The notes below the pieces were generated by a model. It was not told the origin of the DNA, made no database searches, and saw only the letters and a list, made by a program, of their open reading frames with translations. Below, piece by piece: positions 1 to 6,167 of a stretch of 16,623 nucleotides of DNA. The stretch's first letter is position 1; each line of letters starts with the position of its first letter. Where the stretch lies: the NCBI GenBank assembly GCA_934394595.1, contig CAKRRX010000052.1:1-16623 (forward strand), read 5' to 3'. The stretch comes from an uncultured Blautia sp. (GTDB lineage: Bacteria; Bacillota; Clostridia; Lachnospirales; Lachnospiraceae). The position numbers and the translations under genes are program-made.

Positions 1-173
1 GCCTTGAGAAGCCCAATGCTGCCAATCTGAAAAAGATCCTCCATCTCCACTCCTCTTCCCAAAAATCTTCTGGCAACACTGTAGATCAGGCCTTCGTTTT
101 CTTTGAACAACGTATCTCTTGCCGCTTTATCTCCCTGGTGCGCGCGCCCGATCAGGGCAAGAGTATGTTCCAT
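1..173 (-). CDS. sigF: RNA polymerase sporulation sigma factor SigF (SpoIIAC), 5' part only
   Basis: This is the N-terminal 57 codons of a sigma-70-family factor; the rest lies beyond the left edge. The visible protein starts MEHTLALIGRAHQGDKAA and continues through 'LIYSVARRF' and 'DLFQIGSIGLLK', the sigma region 2.1-2.2 core-binding signature. The start is ATG at 171-173, preceded by a perfect AGGAGG (178-183) four bases away, and an in-frame stop closes the frame just upstream. It follows spoIIAB by 12 bases. The order SpoIIAA, SpoIIAB, sigma factor is the classic spoIIA operon, so this should be the forespore-specific sigma-F, held inactive by SpoIIAB until SpoIIAA releases it. The identity rests mainly on context plus the region 2 motif; sigma-G or sigma-B would look similar over so short a stretch, but their neighbours would differ. 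Confidence 0.93.
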   Translation of the reverse strand, partial: MEHTLALIGRAHQGDKAARDTLFKENEGLIYSVARRFLGRGVEMEDLFQIGSIGLLK

Positions 174-185
174 GCAGCCTCCTGT

Positions 186-614
186 TCATCCTCCGATTTT
201 TTTGCTCATATACACACAGGTTCCTTCTCCTGGCTTGGAACTGACCTTCACCTCGTCCATAAACGCTTCCATAAAGGTAAATCCCATTCCGGAGCGGTCC
301 TGATCAGATCTGGTGGTAAATAAAGGTTCCATGGCTTTTGCCACATCTGGGATTCCCACTCCTTTGTCCTCAATTTCCACGTATATGGTTCTTTCCCTTA
401 GCCGGCATGTCATTTTTATCTTATGTACCTCCCCTTCGTATCCATGGATGATGCAGTTGGTAACTGCCTCGGATACTGCTGTTTTCAAATCTGCTACCTC
501 CTCCATGGTAGGATTTATCTGTGTACAAAAAGATGCTGCACAGACTCTGGCAAGTCCTTCATTCTCCGGTCTGCTGTCAAAGAGTAATACCATTTCATTT
601 TCCTTTTCCATCAT
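186..614 (-). CDS. spoIIAB: Anti-sigma-F factor / serine kinase SpoIIAB
   Basis: A 142-residue GHKL-fold ATPase, close to the roughly 146 residues of the B. subtilis protein. It binds and blocks sigma-F and phosphorylates SpoIIAA. Visible motifs are the N-box 'EAVTNCIIHGYE' (residues 49-60, with Glu49 as likely catalytic base and Asn53 as Mg ligand), the G1 box 'DKGVGIPD' (83-90) and the ATP-lid/G2 box 'RSGMGFTFME' (107-116). The segment 'PLFTT' before the lid is also typical of SpoIIAB. Its start overlaps the spoIIAA stop in an ATGA arrangement (611-614), with AGGAGG five bases upstream, which implies translational coupling. A second ATG follows immediately and could also serve. Sigma-F lies 12 bases downstream. 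The assignment is secure from motifs and operon order together. Confidence 0.97.
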   Translation of the reverse strand: MMEKENEMVLLFDSRPENEGLARVCAASFCTQINPTMEEVADLKTAVSEAVTNCIIHGYEGEVHKIKMTCRLRERTIYVEIEDKGVGIPDVAKAMEPLFTTRSDQDRSGMGFTFMEAFMDEVKVSSKPGEGTCVYMSKKIGG

Positions 615-958
615 ACTCCCCTCCTCTTAGTTTCCTCTGTTAAATGATCCTGCTTTTCCACCTCCAGAAAGCGGCTTACTCCTGAAAGTCTGAGAAGCTT
701 CTCAATATATCCGTTTACATGGCAGGCCATCATGCATCCGGACCGCATGCCAAGGGCACGATATCTCCCCATGATCAGACCTATGCCGGAGCTGTCCATA
801 AATATGGTATCCTCAAAATCAAAACAGATGCTGCGGATATAGATTTTCCCCATGATCCGGTCAGATTCCCTGCGTATCTGATCCGAAGCCGGATGATCCA
901 GTTCTTTGGGAAGCCGGATAAAAAGACAGGTTCCTTCTGTTTCAAAAACAGGCTTCAT
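611..958 (-). CDS. spoIIAA: Anti-anti-sigma factor SpoIIAA
   Basis: A 115-residue STAS-domain protein that in its unphosphorylated form captures SpoIIAB and frees sigma-F in the forespore. The phosphorylation loop 'FMDSSGIGLIMGRY' is intact; Ser56, directly after Asp55, corresponds to the residue phosphorylated by SpoIIAB and dephosphorylated by SpoIIE. The N-terminal 'LFIRLPKELDH' matches the family's first beta strand and ELDH motif. I chose ATG at 956-958 (protein MKPVF...) because it matches family length and has a purine-rich site (AGGGGG) upstream. The frame is open to 1075, but that extension would translate through a terminator hairpin and has no ribosome-binding site. The stop overlaps the spoIIAB start. 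The C-terminal tail after residue 100 is charged and variable. Confidence 0.95.
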   Translation of the reverse strand: MKPVFETEGTCLFIRLPKELDHPASDQIRRESDRIMGKIYIRSICFDFEDTIFMDSSGIGLIMGRYRALGMRSGCMMACHVNGYIEKLLRLSGVSRFLEVEKQDHLTEETKRRGV

Positions 959-976
959 TTCCCCATACCCCCTATT

Positions 977-1006
977 ATTCTCCGAAATTCTATTTTTTAT
1001 ACCTTC
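977..1006 (-). promoter_or_regulatory. Possible sigma-H-type promoter of the spoIIA operon
   Basis: Only 48 bases separate the upstream terminator from the spoIIAA start, so any dedicated promoter must lie here. On the minus strand GAAGGTATA (998-1006) resembles the sigma-H -35 element RnAGGAwWW with one mismatch, and GGAGAAT (977-983) fits the -10 element RnnGAAT. The spacer is 14 bases, longer than the usual 11-12. B. subtilis spoIIA is sigma-H/Spo0A driven. This is a weak match; Spo0A boxes were not recognised. Confidence 0.3.
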
Positions 1007-1038
1007 AAAAAAAAGAGGATGTGCAGCTTGGCACATCC
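1007..1038 (-). terminator. Intrinsic terminator after the zinc-ribbon/TPR gene
   Basis: On the minus strand GGATGTGC (1031-1038) and GCACATCC (1017-1024) form a perfect 8-bp stem with a 6-base loop, followed by TCTTTTTTTT (to 1007). This is a textbook rho-independent terminator. It lies 37 bases past the stop at 1075 and ends the folC transcription unit just before spoIIAA. Confidence 0.9.
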
Positions 1039-1074
1039 CCGATTCAGAGGTTTCTCCCATGGACACTTCATCCA

Positions 1075-2442
1075 TCAGTATTCATAGTAATTTCCATATT
1101 CATCATAATATCCTGACTCATCCGAATAACCTGAGTCTCCGGATTCATCGTAATAGCTGCTGTCACCGGCTTCGTCATAATAACCGGTGTCTCCAGAGCT
1201 GTAATCCAAAGATGTATCAGATCCATTTTCCCCATTGTTATCTGAAGTTCCATCTGTGCTTCCACTTTCCCCGGAATCTGTACTGCTGTTTCCATCTCCC
1301 TGGATTCCTGTCACTCCAGTTGCAGAACAGATGGTATTATAAATTCCCTTCACATCATCGGAAAGCTGGTCTTCATAAACCTTCTGGATCTCCAGTGCAG
1401 CAGAATCATACTCATTCTGGGTATATGCAGAATATGCATTCAGAAGAGCCTGATAGCTGACACTTTTTTTCTGCTCGGTATCCAGCTGCTGTGTGATCTC
1501 TTCTGCCACATCCCCGGATTCCTTGGCTTCCCCCTGTGCTTTGGACAGCTCAGCCCCCTGGCTTGCCAGAGATTCGCTGTATTTTACGATCTGCTGATTG
1601 GCCTCCCGGTAAATTCCCTGCTTGATAGCCGGAACTGCCAGAAGCCAGAATGCCAGGGCACCTGCCCCAACTCCAAGTATCAGTGTTACAAACAGAGAAA
1701 GCCTGGAATTTTCCCGATATACAGGCGGCTGTACCACACTTGGGGAGCTTTCTTCGATGGTCGCATCTCCCTTTTTCCCGTGAAAAAGCCCCTTTTTCTG
1801 CTGCTCCAGTCTGGTGGTCACGCCAGTTCTCTCATCTATTTCACGGAGGAAACGTAAGGTTGTAGTATTGGTCTTGTCAATACGTGCTGCCTTTCGCAAA
1901 ATCCTCCTTGCCTTTCCCCAGTCATGATTCTTCATGTAGATCAGAGCCAGAAGATGATAGCCCTTTATCAGCTTGGAATTCTGGGAAAGGATCTTCCGAA
2001 GCTGTATGGCTGCCATATCTTCATGTCCCTCTCTGCACAGGGCAAGGGCATTGTTATATTTTCGAATGGTCTCATTGATGGCATCCAGCTTGTTGGAATT
2101 GGCCTGAAGACGATTGATATATTCATTTGCAATGTTTCTGGTAGGCTTCAGGTTCTTGCTGATGACCCACTCACTTAAGGCAGCCACAACTTCCCCTGTT
2201 TCAAAATATACAAGTCCCAGAAGGTTTCGAGCCTGAATATTTCTTTTATCAAAAGTAAGACTCTGTCTGAGACAGGTTACAGCTCCTGAAAGGTCACGGA
2301 TACTTGCTTTTTCCAGGCCCTGATTGTAGTAAAGCTTGGAAAGATACTCCACCTTTTTCTGGATCAGGACGTTACACCCGCAATGAGGACAGTAATCCAG
2401 GTCCTTATCTGCCAGGAACGCGCCACAATTCATACAGTTCAT
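1075..2442 (-). CDS. Zinc-ribbon, TPR-repeat, single-span membrane protein with Tyr/Asp/Gly/Ser-rich tail; role unknown
   Basis: A 455-residue protein of recognisable architecture but unknown function. Residues 3-21 form a zinc ribbon (Cys3, Cys6, Cys18, Cys21; CxxC and CPHC). Residues about 35-200 are helical TPR-like repeats ('AVTCLRQSLTFDKRNIQA', 'KARRILRKAARIDKTNT'). A hydrophobic segment at about 248-272 is the only clear membrane span, then a helical stretch (275-375) and a low-complexity tail (384-455) with repeated YYDESGDSGY-like units. The layout suggests zinc ribbon and TPRs in the cytoplasm and the acidic tail outside, by the positive-inside rule (KKGLFHGKK precedes the span). AGGAG lies six bases before the ATG. 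It follows a 50-codon gene by 14 bases and ends at a terminator, so it belongs to the folC unit rather than spoIIA. A scaffold or envelope-stress role is possible but not shown. Confidence 0.85.
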   Translation of the reverse strand: MNCMNCGAFLADKDLDYCPHCGCNVLIQKKVEYLSKLYYNQGLEKASIRDLSGAVTCLRQSLTFDKRNIQARNLLGLVYFETGEVVAALSEWVISKNLKPTRNIANEYINRLQANSNKLDAINETIRKYNNALALCREGHEDMAAIQLRKILSQNSKLIKGYHLLALIYMKNHDWGKARRILRKAARIDKTNTTTLRFLREIDERTGVTTRLEQQKKGLFHGKKGDATIEESSPSVVQPPVYRENSRLSLFVTLILGVGAGALAFWLLAVPAIKQGIYREANQQIVKYSESLASQGAELSKAQGEAKESGDVAEEITQQLDTEQKKSVSYQALLNAYSAYTQNEYDSAALEIQKVYEDQLSDDVKGIYNTICSATGVTGIQGDGNSSTDSGESGSTDGTSDNNGENGSDTSLDYSSGDTGYYDEAGDSSYYDESGDSGYSDESGYYDEYGNYYEY

Positions 2443-2456
2443 TGGTATCTCCTATT

Positions 2457-2609
2457 CTATTTCACTCTGCGGCCGCTTTTGGACTCCCGCAGCATCTCCT
2501 GAAGAATATCCAGAATATCCGTCAGCTCTCTGTCGTAAATAGCTCCTTCCGCGTCTGTCACATCCAAACAGGGTTCAAATTTTTTCAGTTCTTCTTCGTA
2601 ATCTATCAT
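2457..2609 (-). CDS. Small 50-residue acidic protein, unknown function
   Basis: A small gene between folC and the TPR gene. ATG at 2607-2609 has a good site, GGAGG, seven bases upstream and reads 50 codons to TAG at 2457-2459. The product begins MIDYEEELKKFEPCLDVTD and ends with a basic tail (RESKSGRRVK). It is amphipathic and probably helical around 'ELTDILDILQEMLRE' and has no membrane span or signal. It starts 42 bases after the folC stop and ends 14 bases before the next start, so tight packing on both sides, a strong ribosome-binding site and non-repetitive coding-like composition all support a real gene. The helix could be a protein-binding segment. I know of no named family for it. Confidence 0.72.
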   Translation of the reverse strand: MIDYEEELKKFEPCLDVTDAEGAIYDRELTDILDILQEMLRESKSGRRVK

Positions 2610-2651
2610 AAACTTCCTCCATCAAGTATGTCACCAGGATTCCTGCGCATC

Positions 2652-3941
2652 TTATTCTGATAAAAGCGCCTTGATCTCTCCTACCAAATAAAGAGAACCT
2701 ACGCAAAACAGCATTCCATCCTCTCCTTTGGCCTCTCTTGCCATATAAAAAGCCTCCTGGATGCTGTCAGAATTAGCCACATCCTTACAGCCTTCCTTCC
2801 GGAAAATCTCAGCCAGTTCTGCAGAAGGTACCTCACGGTATCCTCCCACCTCTGTGGTCACAACCTTCCGGAACCTTATTTTCTGGCAGATCGTGTGGAT
2901 CATATCCTGATAGTCCTTATCATTTACCGCTGAAAATAAAAGAGTCAGCGGATACTCATCCTGAAATCGTTCTGCAGTTTCCACAAATCTGCGCACGCCG
3001 TCCTCATTATGTGCCCCATCCACGATCACACCTGGCAAAATAGTCTCCATCCTGCCCTGCCATCTGGTATTTTTAATTCCCTCCTGCATCTGTTCCATGG
3101 TCACCGGGATCACATCCCTCAAAACTTCCATAGTGGTAAGGGAAAGAGACGCGTTCATCACCTGATACCAGGCAATAAAAGGAATGTGGAAGCTGGTATC
3201 CCCATAATACTCATCCTTCAGGGAAAAATCAATGCCATCTTTATTATTTCCAAGTACCCTGGCATCGGACTGCACCACCTTATAGGCCGGACTGCCAAGC
3301 TCCTTTGCCCTTTTTTCGATGACCTCAGCTGCATCCGGATCATTGCCATCGTAAATCACCGGAACATTGGGAACAATGATTCCAGCCTTTTCCCCGGCGA
3401 TTTTGGATACAGTGTCCCCAAGATACTGCATATGGTCAAGGCTTATAGAAGTAATAACACAGGCTACCGGATCTTCCACTGCCGTGGTGGCATCCAGTCT
3501 GCCTCCCAGTCCGGTCTCCAAAGTCACATAATCTACCCCTGCATCTGCGAAAATCACCATTCCCATCAGAAACAGCATCTCAAAATAAGTGGGATGGTAA
3601 CTGCCCTCTGCCACCATTTCATCTGCCAGTGCTTTCACTTTTTTAAAAGCTGCAAGAAAAGTATCATCATCAATATTTATCTCATTAATCTGAAAACGTT
3701 CATTGATCCGTACAAGATGAGGGGAAGTAAAAAGGCCACAGGAGTAACCTGCTTCTCTTAAAATAGATGTAAGAAATGCACAGGTACTGCCTTTTCCATT
3801 GGTTCCCGCCACATGGATCACCTTAAATTTTTTCTCAGGATTTCCCAGTCTTCTTAAGCATTCCCTGGTATGATCCAGGCTGTTTTTCTTAGTAAATTTC
3901 GGGGTTTCTTCAATATAAGCAACTGCTTCTTCGTAATTCAT
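2652..3941 (-). CDS. folC: Bifunctional folylpolyglutamate synthase / dihydrofolate synthase FolC
   Basis: A 429-residue Mur-ligase-like ATP enzyme that adds glutamate to folates and, in bifunctional members, to dihydropteroate. The P-loop 'HVAGTNGKGST' lies at residues 43-53, with the folate-binding 'TSPHLVRINERFQIN' (72-86) next. 'ETGLGGRLDATT' (142-153) and 'SLDHMQYLGDTVSKIAGEKAGI' (from 167) contain the metal-binding His170 and Lys185, the usual carbamylated lysine. 'VDGAHN' (307-312) and 'LLFSAVNDKD' (334-343) mark the C-terminal ligase domain. Length is normal and nothing is missing. Dihydrofolate synthase activity cannot be confirmed from sequence alone. A near-consensus promoter lies about 60-95 bases upstream, with a palindrome at the start site. 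The ribosome-binding site is weak (GGTG). Its closeness to valS matches the B. subtilis valS-folC order, but here another gene intervenes. Confidence 0.96.
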   Translation of the reverse strand: MNYEEAVAYIEETPKFTKKNSLDHTRECLRRLGNPEKKFKVIHVAGTNGKGSTCAFLTSILREAGYSCGLFTSPHLVRINERFQINEINIDDDTFLAAFKKVKALADEMVAEGSYHPTYFEMLFLMGMVIFADAGVDYVTLETGLGGRLDATTAVEDPVACVITSISLDHMQYLGDTVSKIAGEKAGIIVPNVPVIYDGNDPDAAEVIEKRAKELGSPAYKVVQSDARVLGNNKDGIDFSLKDEYYGDTSFHIPFIAWYQVMNASLSLTTMEVLRDVIPVTMEQMQEGIKNTRWQGRMETILPGVIVDGAHNEDGVRRFVETAERFQDEYPLTLLFSAVNDKDYQDMIHTICQKIRFRKVVTTEVGGYREVPSAELAEIFRKEGCKDVANSDSIQEAFYMAREAKGEDGMLFCVGSLYLVGEIKALLSE

Positions 3942-3978
3942 CAGATATTTTCACCACTTATCTATCGTATTTTATAAA

Positions 3979-3997
3979 TACCACGCACTGCGTGGTA
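3979..3997. promoter_or_regulatory. 19-base perfect palindrome at the folC transcription start
   Basis: TACCACGCA and TGCGTGGTA form a perfect inverted repeat around the single centre base at 3988. It begins about 4-5 bases downstream of the predicted start site of the folC promoter, so it would sit at roughly +5 to +23. It could be a repressor operator or an mRNA 5' hairpin (CCACGC stem, ACT or AGT loop). No U-run follows on either strand, so it is not a terminator. Confidence 0.7.
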
Positions 3998-4008
3998 ACT
4001 ACTCTATC

Positions 4009-4036
4009 ATTATATAATAGTCCCGGCGGATGTCCA
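4009..4036 (-). promoter_or_regulatory. Sigma-A promoter for folC, the small gene and the TPR gene
   Basis: On the minus strand TGGACA (4031-4036, five of six consensus bases) and a perfect TATAAT (4009-4014) are separated by 16 bases. Transcription would begin near 4002, giving a leader of about 60 bases before folC. It lies downstream of the hairpin ending the valS unit, which supports an independent start. Confidence 0.72.
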
Positions 4037-4083
4037 GTCCCAATCGTAACTTTTTATCCGACAAAATCTTTCTTATAACAAAT

Positions 4084-4120
4084 CAGGGAGGAGACTGCCC
4101 CAAAAGGCGCTTCCCCTCCC
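4084..4120 (-). terminator. Probable terminator after the LTA-synthase-like gene
   Basis: Starting five bases after the stop, the minus-strand RNA can pair GGGAGGGGA (4112-4120) with TCTCCTCCC (4086-4094), counting one G-U pair. Above this is a small internal loop and a short GC top around a TTTT loop. The following bases (TGATTTGTTATAAG) are only moderately U-rich, so termination may be partial. Confidence 0.55.
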
Positions 4121-4125
4121 CCATA

Positions 4126-6153
4126 TTATTTCGACTCACTGTCCGTTTTTTTCAGCTTCCATGCACTGTCATACAATGCATAGACAGATCTGTCATAACT
4201 CTTGCTTAACGGCTTTCTTGTAGAACTGTTGCTTCTTTGTATCACAGCCAGCCTGTCAAAATCCTTCAGCTCTGTTCCGGATATCATCAGCATAGTCGGG
4301 CTGATATAAACTGTATCATACCAGTCTCCGTTCAGCTTAATCTGGCTGGATGGCGTAAAGTTGGTTCCCTGAATATAGTATGTATAATCCACATCTGACA
4401 CAAGACGTATGGAATCCAGAGTCACATCATAAATTCCCATACGCATCTTGGTGCGGTCAAAAGGATTTTCCCCACCATAAGCATAGCGTTTTCCATAAAG
4501 TACGTCATACTGCAAAGTCTCCAGATCCACCTGATAATTCTTTGTATTTCTTCTTGCCTGATGGTAACGCATAATGGTTCCGTCATGGATTCCCACACGA
4601 TCCAGCACCTCAGCTGCGATCTGATAAGATGCCAGATTCTCATCTTTCTTTGTCAGACCCATATTATCCCAGATCACGTATTCTGTCTGAAACAGGTATT
4701 TATTGTCAAGATCCTCGACTGTCAGTCCCATGGTCGGCAGATGATCACCATACATCACCAGGATCACATCCTCCGGATAATCTGCAAGGGCATCTGTCAG
4801 TTCTTTTACAAACTGATCCATCTCATGTATCTGATTTACATAATATTCCCATTTGCAGTTCAGTTCCTCTGTGGGAGAACCGGAAACCGTGATCTCCGGA
4901 TCATCCAGAATCGGCTCACTTGGATAATCTCCATGTCCCTGCACGGAAATAGTATATACATAATCCGGCTCCTGGGTAGAATCCAGACATTTCAGGATCT
5001 CATCTGTAAGCACACTATCCTTAACCCATCCAAGAGGATTCTGCATATTTTCCTTTGACATATACTCTTCGGAAGTAAAGGTATCAAATCCAAGATTTGG
5101 GAAAACCGATTTTCTTCCATAGAAATTGGCTTCATTATTATGTACCGCATGGGTAGAATACCCAAGATTCTTCAGTACATAAGGCACACTCTCGCAGGTA
5201 GTCTCCTTCAGAATGCTCTTGTAAGGATACTCCCCTGGCCCGAAATAATGAAGGCTCATTCCAGTAATCGTCTCAAATTCCGTATTGGCAGTGCCAGCGC
5301 CTACAGAAGGCACCTTGTAATAACCGGAGGAATACTCCTTCATCAGCTTCCGGAAATTTGGAATGGGATCCTCGGAGATATTCAGGTAATTTACTAATGT
5401 TGGATCAAAAAAGGATTCCAGCTGAAGGAACAGGATATTCGGTCTCTTTCCATCTTCCTTCGTTTCCGGAAGATTAGATTCCGTCTGCTCAATCCTTTCG
5501 ATTTCTTTCTCTGAATAATCTCTGGGCTGACTGATACCGGTGTTGAAAATCGTGGTTGCCAGACAGTACGGATATCCATAATCCTCATAAGCAAAAGCAA
5601 TGTTTCCAAAATAGTTGGACAGGATTCTCTTTTCCAGTGCCAGCTGAGTCACACCTGCAAAAGCCACAAATCCCACAATTATCAGCGGAACCACATAACG
5701 ATACCGGATTTTCTGCTGATATTTCGGTCCTTTTATAAAAATGATCAGAAGTCCCAGAAGCACAAGCCCGATGATCACACAGCCAGCCACCACACCATAG
5801 AAAGGAAGATATTTCTGCATGATCGCAATACCATCTGTCAGCATATGCAGATCAGGCCCTGTAAACGGCGTGACACGGTTCATCAGAAGAATGCAGTCTA
5901 CAATTCCAAGAAACAGCCAGAAAACAGATACCACCACCCGCCAGAAGAACCGTCTGTGAAACAGATACACGATCAGCATCGTGGTAAAAATAAATGCCGT
6001 ATTATAAGCAAACACCAGAGGCTTTCCTGTCATATAATCCCAAGCTTCTACCACAGAATGGCGGCACAGTGCCTCTATGATAAAATAGAGGACTGCGCAC
6101 CAAAGTGCCTGGAGAATCAGGGAAATCTTATTACAAAATTTGCTCAGTTTCAT
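4126..6153 (-). CDS. LTA-synthase-like membrane phosphoglycerol transferase with C-terminal TIG-like extension
   Basis: A 675-residue polytopic enzyme of the lipoteichoic acid synthase / alkaline-phosphatase fold family. Five hydrophobic segments (about 9-29, 49-66, 70-91, 118-140, 152-172) precede an extracellular sulfatase-like domain from residue 237. Metal and catalytic residues align with the LtaS pattern: Glu246 ('LQLES'), nucleophile Thr288 in 'GAGTANTEFE', 'NFYGR' (343-347), His407 and 'YGDHLP' Asp470-His471. Such enzymes polymerise or transfer glycerol phosphate from phosphatidylglycerol to glycolipid or glycan acceptors on the outer face of the membrane. Unusually, about 100 residues follow the catalytic domain; 'YIQGTNFTPSSQIKLNGDW' (593-611) resembles an IPT/TIG beta-sandwich. 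AGGAG lies seven bases before the ATG and valS ends only 14 bases upstream, so it is probably cotranscribed with valS. The exact acceptor cannot be read from sequence. Confidence 0.9.
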   Translation of the reverse strand: MKLSKFCNKISLILQALWCAVLYFIIEALCRHSVVEAWDYMTGKPLVFAYNTAFIFTTMLIVYLFHRRFFWRVVVSVFWLFLGIVDCILLMNRVTPFTGPDLHMLTDGIAIMQKYLPFYGVVAGCVIIGLVLLGLLIIFIKGPKYQQKIRYRYVVPLIIVGFVAFAGVTQLALEKRILSNYFGNIAFAYEDYGYPYCLATTIFNTGISQPRDYSEKEIERIEQTESNLPETKEDGKRPNILFLQLESFFDPTLVNYLNISEDPIPNFRKLMKEYSSGYYKVPSVGAGTANTEFETITGMSLHYFGPGEYPYKSILKETTCESVPYVLKNLGYSTHAVHNNEANFYGRKSVFPNLGFDTFTSEEYMSKENMQNPLGWVKDSVLTDEILKCLDSTQEPDYVYTISVQGHGDYPSEPILDDPEITVSGSPTEELNCKWEYYVNQIHEMDQFVKELTDALADYPEDVILVMYGDHLPTMGLTVEDLDNKYLFQTEYVIWDNMGLTKKDENLASYQIAAEVLDRVGIHDGTIMRYHQARRNTKNYQVDLETLQYDVLYGKRYAYGGENPFDRTKMRMGIYDVTLDSIRLVSDVDYTYYIQGTNFTPSSQIKLNGDWYDTVYISPTMLMISGTELKDFDRLAVIQRSNSSTRKPLSKSYDRSVYALYDSAWKLKKTDSESK

Positions 6154-6167
6154 GCAAATTCTCCTTT

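Noticed and set aside
611..1075. Longer 154-codon version of spoIIAA starting at 1075, overlapping the TPR gene stop in a TGATG arrangement
   Set aside because: The added 39 codons have no ribosome-binding site, run through a perfect terminator hairpin and U-tract, and have no counterpart in SpoIIAA proteins.
3009..3761. 250-codon plus-strand open frame inside folC
   Set aside because: Antisense shadow of a gene with all FolC motifs; composition (His, Ser and Ile-rich) is not coding-like.
3979..3997. Palindrome as a bidirectional terminator
   Set aside because: There is no U-run on either side, and it lies just after a promoter rather than after a gene end.
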